Below, piece by piece: positions 55,240 to 62,551 of a DNA stretch of 64,000 nucleotides. The DNA comes from Achromobacter ruhlandii. Its GTDB lineage: Bacteria > Pseudomonadota > Gammaproteobacteria > Burkholderiales > Burkholderiaceae_B. Each line of letters begins with the position of its first letter. Positions within the stretch are counted from its first letter, which is position 1. The stretch spans positions 62,001 through 126,000 of the forward strand of contig NZ_CADIJL010000014.1 of NCBI RefSeq assembly GCF_902859695.1. The letters are read 5' to 3'. The notes beneath the pieces are model-generated. The model had not been told where the DNA came from. It saw only the letters and a list, made by a program, of their open reading frames with translations, and did not search any database. The position numbers and the translations under genes were made by a program.

Positions 55240-55815
55240 TTGCGGTGGACGGCCACGCGTCCATCATCGGCAATGATCTGGCCGGCAGCAGTGTCTTGCT
55301 GGGGGCCACCAATGACTTGATGCTGCAACGCTAGGTCGAGACCTCCCACCGAAGTTTCCCGATAGAGGGCCGGATCGGGATTGGTCTGGCATTGAATGCC
55401 GGCCTGGAAGGGACGCTCTCAACCGGCCAACTGCGCGGCATCGTGGCGAAGGGCAGGACAAATGACGTCCGTGAAATCGGGATAACGAGCAGAGCAACTA
55501 ACAGAGCTACACACGAGGTCTACAAAGAGGGCCTGTGCGGCAATGAAAAGCCAGCTGTGTTTGATCCAGAATTGGCGAAACTCATCCGCTTTATCGCCCG
55601 AATGCCAGTGTTGGAAGTGGTAGCAGTGCTGCCGCAGTTCGGCAAGAGCTTGCTACCGGTCAACCCGTGGATAACGACTTTCACTCGCAAAAAGCCATAA
55701 ACAGCATTCGTTCACTTGAGCCTTGGTTGTCGAAGAACCCGAGTGCTGCTCCAGAAGACCGAGCAGCAGCGGAAAATATAATCAAGGATCTGCGCCACGC
55801 TTTGGGAGGTCAGTG
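55240..55815 (+). pseudogene. Broken second CdiA C-terminus (orphan toxin cassette)
   Basis: 55242-55335 repeats a piece of the FHA region (compare 51187-51281: IIGNDLAGSSVLLGATNDLMLQ) and ends in a stop. From about 55361 it continues with GRIGIGLALNAGLEGTLSTGQLRGIVAKG, the copy of 53081-53164. A different tail follows: RTNDVREIGITSRATNRA, and after a frameshift near 55570 the second frame reads YRPNASVGSGSSAAAVRQEL and ...KDLRHALGGQ, stopping at 55816. This is a displaced, disrupted alternative toxin of a type common in Burkholderiales polymorphic toxins, with its immunity gene following. Confidence 0.75.
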
Positions 55816-56181
55816 ATGATGGGGCGTGAAGAGTTCATTCGTTGTTTGTTGTCGGTGGTGTCCGACCGTGCACAAACGGCTTACCAAGATGTTATTGATG
55901 AGTGGCAGCCAGAAGAGCCACCAGTCACTGAGCTGTTTGCTGCGCTTGGCTATCAAATTGCTGAGGATTTTCGTTGTGCTGACACGGATGCCAATTTACG
56001 AACGTTTTCATTGATTGAGAAAGCGATGGAGAGTGGCGACCAAGAATTAATAACAGCCGTCGCAACAGGACTTATTGAAGCTCTAGTAACTCGAGCTGCT
56101 CAGGTTGAAGGCCTATGGGCGCAAGTGGCGCCAGTACTAGGGCCGAGATCATTGCACCACGCAAAGTGTTGGTTAAGTTAG
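55816..56181 (+). CDS. Immunity protein of the orphan toxin cassette
   Basis: The 121-residue acidic protein (MMGREEFIRCLLSVVSDRAQ ... HHAKCWLS) starts inside the toxin stop (TGATG), so it was translationally coupled to the broken toxin. The segments YQIAEDFRCAD and ESGDQELITAVATGLIEALV are typical of a small immunity-like family (possibly DUF7674). It is intact while its toxin is not, as expected if it still protects against neighbours carrying that toxin. A second ATG at 55819 is an alternative start. Confidence 0.72.
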   Translation: MMGREEFIRCLLSVVSDRAQTAYQDVIDEWQPEEPPVTELFAALGYQIAEDFRCADTDANLRTFSLIEKAMESGDQELITAVATGLIEALVTRAAQVEGLWAQVAPVLGPRSLHHAKCWLS

Positions 56182-56329
56182 TGCCCGCTGCCGGATACTC
56201 GGTCTCAGCGTTTCCGCGTCTGTAGGTCCAATCAAATAGAACGGAATTTCGAGGAAATTGATGTTTAACGACCCTGCTTGGGTTGCCTATCGGCCCGCTG
56301 ATTAGGCTTGCGCTAAAAATCCCCTCGAC

Positions 56330-56431
56330 CACCGCGACGGTAGAGATCAATAACGATGCCATTAAGGCACTGAATGCAGATAAAAAAGGCAATCCTCATA
56401 TTTTAAAGCTTAAGTTCCCCGTAAAAAAGTG
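56330..56431 (+). pseudogene. Scar of the first toxin's 3' end
   Basis: These bases repeat 53564-53665, the last about 34 codons and stop of the CdiA-like gene, with a few substitutions (TATVEINNDAIKALNADKKG followed by NPHILKLKFPVKK). They have no upstream coding sequence, and the third immunity paralogue follows at the same distance. It shows the immunity copy arrived by duplication of a toxin-immunity junction. 56182-56329 holds no recognisable gene. Confidence 0.82.
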
Positions 56432-56441
56432 AGGTAACACC

Positions 56442-56906
56442 ATGGGTAATATTTATCCCCATTACGCAGCACGTATCCAATATGAATTCTATCTATTGAC
56501 CTTAGATGACTATCCACCCATTTGGTTCGCTGGCACTTCTCCTGGTGCATGGCAGTACGCCGTTGACATTATATATAGATGCTTGAAAGTTGGTTATTGG
56601 AATCTCTGGAATGAGGGGTGGATGAAAGCACGCCAATTGCGGAATTACGAAGATTTTTGCAGCAAACTGGCCCAATTCAATCCACATAAGCTTTCGAACG
56701 AAGGGATGATGTATTGGCTAGCACCTCTAATTTACTCCTCCGATTTGGGCGAGCAATTGGTTAAAAAATATGATTTGGCTACGTTAGAAAGCTATGAGGC
56801 AGGGAAAGAATATTCTGTCTGCAAACCATTTATCGATGAAATCGAGAAAACTTTTGCTGAAAACAATATTCCTTGGGGTAAGAAACTTTTTCCGGTGCAG
56901 GCGTAG
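56442..56906 (+). CDS. CdiI-type immunity protein, copy 3 (paralogue)
   Basis: The 154-residue protein differs from copy 1 at roughly ten positions (for example GNIYPHYAARIQYEF and DDYPPIWFAG), again mainly near the N terminus plus a GMMYWLAP segment. The same GAGGTAACACC ribosome-binding site and preceding toxin-tail scar are retained. All three copies share the downstream sequence GGATGCGGGCAGGAAGC, so the duplicated unit extends past the stop. The following 56907-57166 stretch has no supported gene. Confidence 0.8.
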   Translation: MGNIYPHYAARIQYEFYLLTLDDYPPIWFAGTSPGAWQYAVDIIYRCLKVGYWNLWNEGWMKARQLRNYEDFCSKLAQFNPHKLSNEGMMYWLAPLIYSSDLGEQLVKKYDLATLESYEAGKEYSVCKPFIDEIEKTFAENNIPWGKKLFPVQA

Positions 56907-57166
56907 GGATGCGGGCAGGAAGCACTTTTGCGGCGGGCATGGTGGTCGTCTATCGTCGGCCAAAAACGCTGCAACCGACTTTTGCAGTCGATTGAAGGTG
57001 GCACCAGGGTTGCTCATCCCACATAGCCACCGGTCTGATTTGCCACGGATGTAGATCAGACCCCCTGCACAAACGCCAGCCTATATGGATCGCCCGACTG
57101 TGGTTTTATCCTTCGGGTTATCAACCTGGAATTCATCGCCGTTCCCCGAGCCGCAGAGCCCATCCC

Positions 57167-57553
57167 ATGCCAACCCGCGACCGCCTCAAAACCTGGGCCC
57201 GGCGCATCAAGCGCGATGGCCTGACCCTCTGGTTCGCCGGCAAGCATCCCCGCACGCCCTGGCACGCCAAGGCGCTGGGCGTGTTCGTGGTGGCCTACGC
57301 GCTGAGTCCGATCGACCTGATTCCCGATTTCATCCCGGTGTTGGGTTATCTGGATGACGTGCTGTTGCTGCCGGGCCTGATCTGGCTGGCCATCAAGCTG
57401 TTGCCGCCAGATGTGCTGCGGGAATGCCGCAACCAGGCGGACGCGTGGATCCAGGCCAAGCGCGAAAAGCCGCGCAGCCGGGTGGGCGCGGTGGTGATCG
57501 TGGTGTTGTGGATGGCGGTGGTGACGGCAGTCGGCTACTGGCTATGGCGCTGA
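57167..57553 (+). CDS. YkvA family membrane protein (DUF1232)
   Basis: The 128-residue protein has the DUF1232 core YALSPIDLIPDFIPVLGYLDDVLLLP (about residues 43-68), followed by a C-terminal transmembrane helix (VGAVVIVVLWMAVVTAVGYWLW). The family is widespread and uncharacterised. It marks the return to GC-rich core DNA after the toxin region. It ends 13 bases from the convergent next gene. Confidence 0.88.
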   Translation: MPTRDRLKTWARRIKRDGLTLWFAGKHPRTPWHAKALGVFVVAYALSPIDLIPDFIPVLGYLDDVLLLPGLIWLAIKLLPPDVLRECRNQADAWIQAKREKPRSRVGAVVIVVLWMAVVTAVGYWLWR

Positions 57554-57566
57554 CGCGGCACGCGCT

Positions 57567-58268
57567 TCACTCTTCCAGAAATCCCAGCGTGCGCAACTCC
57601 GCGATCGCGCCCAGCTCCTCGTCACGCCGCTTCTTCGGCGCGCCCATTGATGCGGCCAGCAGCATGGCCGGCCTGTCGGATTCGTCGAAGCCGCGCAGCA
57701 CGCTGTCGGCAACGGGAAACGCCTTGGCGAAGCTGGCATCCAGCGCCTGCTGCCCACGATAGCGCCCGCGCTTGTCCAGGATCACCTGCGTTTGCGGATC
57801 GCGCCGGATCAGGTGCAGTGGCACGCCTTCGCAGCGCAGCCCCAGCAGCCTGGCGTCGCTGATGTCCAGCGCCCAATCGGTCTCGGCATAGAACGTGGCG
57901 CGGGCGGTCTCGAACTGCCGCAGGCGATCCGCATCCGTGCAGAACGCTTCGGGCGTCAGGTTCAAGTTGATCTTGCCGATCTTGCCCTTCAACGTGACCC
58001 GGCGAAGGAACGCGGCCCACACCAGCAGGATGGGGTTGGTGGACAGGTCTTCGACCACCACGTCCTCGAACACGCACGGCTTGATCTCTGAATTCACGAC
58101 GCGGCATTGCGACAGCGTCACGTTCCGCACGCGCGACATGCGTTGCGGATACTTGACCATGGATAGGCCGCAGTTGTCGAAGGCGCAGTTGTGCAAGTGC
58201 AGGTCGTGGAAGTGCGCGTTGCCCTTGTCCACGGCCATGCGCAATTCCTGGCCTTCGATCTTTTGCAT
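57567..58268 (-). CDS. Hypothetical protein with pentapeptide-like segment
   Basis: The 233-residue protein starts MQKIEGQELRMAVDKGNAHF and contains a run of short strands (DLHLHNCAFDNCGLSMV; NVTLSQCRVVNSEIKPCVFEDVVVEDL) that looks like a right-handed beta-helix of pentapeptide or Immunity-type proteins, then a mixed C-terminal domain (PVADSVLRGFDESDRPAMLLA). No signal peptide. It ends near the YkvA stop and begins 12 bases after the LysE stop, so it may be cotranscribed with LysE. Role unknown. Confidence 0.72.
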   Translation of the reverse strand: MQKIEGQELRMAVDKGNAHFHDLHLHNCAFDNCGLSMVKYPQRMSRVRNVTLSQCRVVNSEIKPCVFEDVVVEDLSTNPILLVWAAFLRRVTLKGKIGKINLNLTPEAFCTDADRLRQFETARATFYAETDWALDISDARLLGLRCEGVPLHLIRRDPQTQVILDKRGRYRGQQALDASFAKAFPVADSVLRGFDESDRPAMLLAASMGAPKKRRDEELGAIAELRTLGFLEE

Positions 58269-58280
58269 GGAGCGTGCGTG

Positions 58281-58913
58281 TCAGTTGCGGCTGGCGGTGG
58301 CCAGGCGCAGCGCCAGGGCCAGGAACACCGACCCCAGCACGTACTGCGGCCAGCGCGACAGGCGTTGGCGGCCGGCCCAGCGCCGGCTGAGCTGGTGCGC
58401 GGCCAGGATGACGGCGCCGTTGATGAACAGGCCGATGACGTTGAGGATGGTGGCCAGCACCAGGATCTGCAGGGCCACCGAGCCGTCCTGCGGGCGCACG
58501 AACTGCGGGAACAGCGCCAGCACGAACAGCGCCATCTTGGGGTTGAGCAGGTTGGTCAGCAGGCCTTGCAGGAAGACTTCGCGCACGGGCGAGCGGGCCC
58601 GGGCGGCATCGGGCATGTGCGACACGGGGCGCGAGCGGAACGCGCGCACGGCCAGGTACAGCAGGTAGAGCGCGCCGGCGAAGCGCACCGCGTCGTAGGC
58701 CATGGGCACCGCCACGAATAGCTGCGACAGGCCGAAGGCCGCCAGCAGCGCGTGGCAGTAGGTGCCGGCCTGGATGCCGGCCAGCGAGGCGAAGCCGGCG
58801 ACCCTGCCCTGCGCGGCGCTGCGCGAGGCGATCAGCAGCATGTCGGGGCCGGGCGTCATGGCCAGCGCGACGCAGGCGCCGCCAAAGAGGACGAGGGTGG
58901 CGGGGTCGAGCAT
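58281..58913 (-). CDS. LysE/RhtB-family amino acid exporter
   Basis: The 210-residue inner-membrane protein has six hydrophobic segments and the LysE signature ALAMTPGPDMLLIASRSAAQGRVAGFASLAGIQAG near the N terminus, then FLQGLLTNLLNPKMALFVLALFPQF. Such proteins export amino acids or their analogues. AAGGACC precedes the ATG. No LysR regulator is adjacent. Confidence 0.93.
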   Translation of the reverse strand: MLDPATLVLFGGACVALAMTPGPDMLLIASRSAAQGRVAGFASLAGIQAGTYCHALLAAFGLSQLFVAVPMAYDAVRFAGALYLLYLAVRAFRSRPVSHMPDAARARSPVREVFLQGLLTNLLNPKMALFVLALFPQFVRPQDGSVALQILVLATILNVIGLFINGAVILAAHQLSRRWAGRQRLSRWPQYVLGSVFLALALRLATASRN

Positions 58914-58952
58914 GGAAGGTCCTTCGAGGGATGCGGGCCGGCGAGACGCCGA

Positions 58953-59477
58953 TTATTGAGCCGGCGGGGGCAGGCTGCAACCGGTGTAGAACGTTTGGCA
59001 GCTGGCGCCAGCGCCTTTCTCGCAGCTCTCCAAAGCGCGCATGCGGGCCAGTTCCTCGCTGGCGGCGGTGGCGGAATTGACCAGCACGCCGCTGCCTTGG
59101 GGCGACGGGCCATAGGCCACTGCCACGCACTGGTCGTGATAGGTGGTGTTGATGACGCAGCGCGCGCCGCCCTTGGTGGCGCATTGGCCCAGCGCGTCTT
59201 TTTCGGCCTTGGCCTTGCTGGCCCGGTCGGCCGAGATGCCGATCGCGCCGGAGAGCGCGTCATAGGCCACGGCGCCCCAGCGCTGGGCGTCGCGCGAGGC
59301 GGGGGTGGACGCGGCGCCCGCGGCGGGCGCGATCTCCACGGGGATCGGCACGCATTGCTGGCCGGGCGTGCCGACGCTGGGTGCGTAGCCGTCGGGGCAG
59401 CCTTGTTCGGCTTGCGCCAGGGCGGCGTGCGAGAAATTCAGGGCGACGAGGAAGGAGGCAGTGATCAGGGTACGCAT
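58953..59477 (-). CDS. Exported DUF4189 domain protein
   Basis: The 174-residue secreted protein has a signal peptide (TLITASFLVALNFSHAALAQA) and a C-terminal DUF4189 domain (WGAVAYDALSGAIGISADRASKAKAEKDAL ... CVAVAYG), with several cysteines that probably form disulfides (GQCATKGGARC; SCQTFYTGC). Function is not established. It begins 8 bases after the isochorismatase-like gene, so the two are likely cotranscribed. Confidence 0.87.
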   Translation of the reverse strand: MRTLITASFLVALNFSHAALAQAEQGCPDGYAPSVGTPGQQCVPIPVEIAPAAGAASTPASRDAQRWGAVAYDALSGAIGISADRASKAKAEKDALGQCATKGGARCVINTTYHDQCVAVAYGPSPQGSGVLVNSATAASEELARMRALESCEKGAGASCQTFYTGCSLPPPAQ

Positions 59478-59485
59478 GGGTCAAC

Positions 59486-60094
59486 TCATTCTTTGTGGTG
59501 CAGCCCGGGCCCGGCGGCGGTGGCCAGCAAGGACAGGGCATCGTCCAGGGAAAGCACCGTGGTGCGCGACTCGAAGGCGGTCGCGAACAGGTGGTCGTGC
59601 ACGACCGGGTCGGGGTCGTAGCAACAGTCCTTGACGGTCAGCAGGCGGTAGTCGGCGTCGCTGGCGTGGGCGATGGACGACAGCATGACGCCGGTGGACG
59701 CGACGCCCACCATGATCAGGGTGTCGATGCCCTGCGCCGATAGCCGGGGTTGCAGGTCGGTGCCGAAGAACACGCTGGCGCGGTGGGCGAGGATGATGGG
59801 TTCGTCGTTGCGCCGGCCGAGTTCGGGCGAGACGCGATCATGCACGAAGCGGCCCAACTGGCGGATGCCCTGCCCGTTCTTGTTGAGCGGGCTGACTTCC
59901 GGGTAGCCGGGACTGAAATGGATCTTGGCGAAGTAGATGCTCACACCGGCGCGGCGGGCGGCGTCGCATAGCTGCCGCGTGTTGGCCAGCAGCGTGGGGG
60001 CGACCGACGGAAACAGGTCCATGATGTCGGTCTGGTAGTGCATGACCAGCAGGGCGCTGCGCGCCGGGGTGATGGCCAGGGGCTGGGAGGTCAT
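59486..60094 (-). CDS. Isochorismatase-like hydrolase lacking canonical catalytic residues
   Basis: The 202-residue protein has the isochorismatase/cysteine hydrolase fold, but LLVMHYQTDI replaces the usual VIDMQxDF (Asp to His) and VGVASTGVMLSSIAHA lacks the nucleophilic Cys. This matches a recognisable MHYQ/TGVxLS subfamily whose chemistry is unclear; true isochorismatases also lack the Cys. I start at ATG 60094 with GGAGCG upstream. A partial copy of its C terminus lies at 61377-61490. Confidence 0.82.
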   Translation of the reverse strand: MTSQPLAITPARSALLVMHYQTDIMDLFPSVAPTLLANTRQLCDAARRAGVSIYFAKIHFSPGYPEVSPLNKNGQGIRQLGRFVHDRVSPELGRRNDEPIILAHRASVFFGTDLQPRLSAQGIDTLIMVGVASTGVMLSSIAHASDADYRLLTVKDCCYDPDPVVHDHLFATAFESRTTVLSLDDALSLLATAAGPGLHHKE

Positions 60095-60207
60095 GGTTCG
60101 CTCCGTGAAGAGGGTCTGCATGACCTGTCAGTGTAGCGGCAGTCGCGGGAGGGGTTGGGCGGGCGGCGGCGCGGGCCGGGGGGCCGGCGCGCCTGCCGCG
60201 TCATCGT

Positions 60208-61110
60208 TTACTTCTCGGTGTACTTCTTGCCTGCTTCGTCGTAGACGTAGCTGACCGCGTCGGCGGGGCCCAGTTTGCGGGTCTTGCCCGGGCCGGAGAT
60301 TTCGGTGCCGCTGGGGGTGACGGTCAGGCGCGGCATGTCGCTGCCGTTCTGCGCGGTGAAGGTCAGCTTGCCGGTCTTGGCGACGCAGGGCATGACGTCG
60401 CCGTCGGCGCAGGCGGCGCTGTTGTCGTCGCCGGTGAGAATGCTGCCCAGGTAGGTCCAGACCTTGTCCTTGAGCTCGTCGCGCGGGCCGGGGTTGAAGA
60501 CGAACAGGGCGTAGCCTTCGAAGCTGGTGCCGTTGTCAAAGCCCTGGGTCGGCACGGCCAGCAGCAGCTTGCCTTCCGGGGTCCGGTAGTCGAGCGGCTT
60601 GCGGCCGGGGTCCACGGCTTCGGCCCGTTCGTAGGCGCCGAACATGCCGATGGTGTGCTCCATGCCGCGGAACTTCCAGGGGCGTTCGGCGCTGGAGCCG
60701 GTCAGGGTGAAGGTGGCTTCGGCCAGGTTGACCTGGGTTTCGGGGCCGGCTTCGTCTTCGCCGGGCTTGCCGTATTTTTCGCGGGTGTCCCAGGTGAACC
60801 CGGTGAAGTATTGCGTGCCGTTCAGTTCGAAGGCGTGGCCGAACCAGTAGGTGGCGACGCTGCCGTTGGCGACTTCGTACGAGTCGGCGCCCTTGCCGTC
60901 GATCTGGTAGATGGCGTACATCACCGTGGGGGCATCGGGCGGGGTGACGGCGGTGGCGGCGCCCTGGACGGCATCTAGGCGCGGCTTGGTGGCGGCGGGC
61001 TCGGCGGCTACGGCCGGGGCGAATACCGCGGCCAGGGCGGTGGTGCACAGGCCGGCGACGGCGGTACGCAGGTGGCGGGAGGAAAAGTGGGCGCTCAGAC
61101 GGGTGTACAT
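60208..61110 (-). CDS. Periplasmic protein of unknown function
   Basis: The 300-residue exported protein has a signal peptide (LRTAVAGLCTTALAAVFAPAVAA). The mature part includes PTVMYAIYQIDGKGADSYEVANGSVATYWFG, an immunoglobulin-like or lipocalin-like beta-rich composition, and GDVMPCVAKTGKLTF with two cysteines. I cannot assign a family. ATG 61110 is chosen over the longer frame because it begins the signal peptide. A decayed copy of part of this gene lies at 62380-62460. Confidence 0.72.
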   Translation of the reverse strand: MYTRLSAHFSSRHLRTAVAGLCTTALAAVFAPAVAAEPAATKPRLDAVQGAATAVTPPDAPTVMYAIYQIDGKGADSYEVANGSVATYWFGHAFELNGTQYFTGFTWDTREKYGKPGEDEAGPETQVNLAEATFTLTGSSAERPWKFRGMEHTIGMFGAYERAEAVDPGRKPLDYRTPEGKLLLAVPTQGFDNGTSFEGYALFVFNPGPRDELKDKVWTYLGSILTGDDNSAACADGDVMPCVAKTGKLTFTAQNGSDMPRLTVTPSGTEISGPGKTRKLGPADAVSYVYDEAGKKYTEK

Positions 61111-61376
61111 GTTGGATATCTTCTTGTCGGACTCGTGAAAAGTGCCTTGTGCTTGCCTGCCCTTGCAATGGGTTGCAAGAGGGTACCCTCCCGGGAGACG
61201 GCCCGGATCTTCAGTACCGCCAGCGGCTTGGCGCAATGTGCGGCGCCATGTTAGTGGGCCGTCCGGTTGCGCGTCGGACAGCAGTTTGCCAATTGTGTCG
61301 GACTGCAATAACCGGGCATGGCTCAGGGAGCGCGCGCCAGTACTGGCCGCCGGCATCCGTGTGCATCCCGGTGTTG

Positions 61377-61490
61377 TCAGGCCCGCAACGACAAGGCGTG
61401 ATCCCGCGACAGCACGTTCGTGCGCGAGGCGAAGGCCGTGGCAAAAAGAGGCTCTTGTACGACCGGGTCAGGATCCCGTAGCCAGCCTAG
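61377..61490 (-). pseudogene. Remnant of a second isochorismatase-like gene (C-terminal piece)
   Basis: The minus-strand frame reads RDPDPVVQEPLFATAFASRT followed by NVLSRDHALSLRA, closely matching YDPDPVVHDHLFATAFESRT and TVLSLDDALSLLA of the gene at 59486. The rest of the gene is absent; the lipoprotein gene starts immediately beyond. Confidence 0.78.
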
Positions 61491-61933
61491 AAGAACGGCA
61501 TACGCGCCTTCATCATGTCGCAAGAGTCGCGATCGCCGGTTTCGAAACGGCTCCCGTAGATGATGCCATCGGCATTCACGTTCAAGTAAACGGTACACCT
61601 GGTCGTGGGCCGTGGCACGTAGTGGTATGTTGTCATCGAGAACGGCGTCCTACCTTGCGGGGTTTCAAGCACGCCTTCGGTTTTCTTCTCGATCCTGGTG
61701 GAGCTGTTGTAGGGCTCGGATTCCCATACCCACAAGCTTGCTCCCTTTAAGGGGTCGTCTTCCCTTTCCGCACTAAGGGGCTTGAGGTAGTTCCTGGACT
61801 TCGGCGGCCCCAGCCGCGCCTCGACCTTCGACACCGGCATGCCATGCAGTGTGTCGAGCACATTCTCCATGGGGAGAAAGATCGTGCAGCCGCTGATTAT
61901 TCCGAGTAATGCCAACCCCGCAATTCGCTTCAT
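61487..61933 (-). CDS. Small putative lipoprotein
   Basis: The 148-residue protein has a lipoprotein signal (MKRIAGLALLGIISGC, lipobox Cys16). A SmpA/OmlA-like start follows (MENVLDTLHGMPVSKVEARLGPPKSRN), then a beta-rich domain with two cysteines (RCTVYLNVNADGIIYG; DSCDMM). AGAGAAAACCAG precedes the ATG. It is less GC-rich than its neighbours and sits inside a decayed duplication, so it may have been inserted there. Confidence 0.75.
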   Translation of the reverse strand: MKRIAGLALLGIISGCTIFLPMENVLDTLHGMPVSKVEARLGPPKSRNYLKPLSAEREDDPLKGASLWVWESEPYNSSTRIEKKTEGVLETPQGRTPFSMTTYHYVPRPTTRCTVYLNVNADGIIYGSRFETGDRDSCDMMKARMPFF

Positions 61934-62379
61934 CTGGTTTTCTCTGGATGGACAATGATCGTCTGCGTCCTTGAATCAATGCACCGTGTTGCGTATTTTC
62001 TGAGTAGAAGTGCCCCGATTATGCACAGAAAAAAGTGGGTGACTGACGGCGCAGGCTTGTCGCATGTGATTGACTTATTTCACCGCATTTCCCGGCGCGT
62101 ATAGACACGTAGATTATCGGCATTGCGCCGGATTAAAGCACGCCAATCTCAGTCCATCGGCAGTCTGTAGCGGGCGCAGTTGTGCTGATCAAGCACGCGA
62201 AGCTCTTACACCAGCAGCGGGCGGAAGGCTTGTGCATCATCTTCGGACAAAGCCAACGCCGCCATGGCGGCATCAATCGTGTCGCGTTCACGGACCACGT
62301 GGCTGATCGCTTCGTGGCGCCGCCGTGGCGGTAGGACATGCGCTTGATCGCCTGTTGGGCGCACTAGGAATCGGCGCGC
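61934..62379. other. Non-coding stretch with degraded coding traces
   Basis: No intact gene is supported. On the minus strand, codons 62206-62313 read EAISHVVRERDTIDAAMAAL followed by ALSEDDAQAFRPLLV, which looks like a genuine C terminus of a lost protein, but the upstream frame is disrupted. Confidence 0.45.
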
Positions 62380-62525
62380 TTGCCGTCGATCTGGTAGGTG
62401 TAATAGAGCACGGTGGCCGCGTCGTCCGGGGGCCCGCTGGCGGCATGTCGCCTGGTGCGGCGCCACCTTAGTGGGGCCGGGTGGCATGCGCCGGACAACT
62501 ATTTGCCAAGTGTGCCGGACTGCAA
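62380..62525 (-). pseudogene. Decayed duplicate of the 60208-61110 gene and its upstream region
   Basis: 62382-62438 (minus) encodes ATVLYYTYQIDGKRADS, matching PTVMYAIYQIDGKGADS of the gene at 60208. 62459-62525 matches its upstream sequence at 61241-61310 (compare CGGCGCCA, TTAGTGGG, TTTGCCAA, CGGACTGCAA in both). About 300 bases between these two parts are deleted in the copy. Confidence 0.7.
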
Positions 62526-62551
62526 GCTGCGGGGCGGATGGGCTGGATCCG

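Noticed and set aside
56072-56392. Minus-strand frame of 106 codons opposite an immunity gene end
   Set aside because: It overlaps the 55816 immunity gene and the toxin-tail scar on the other strand and has no family resemblance.
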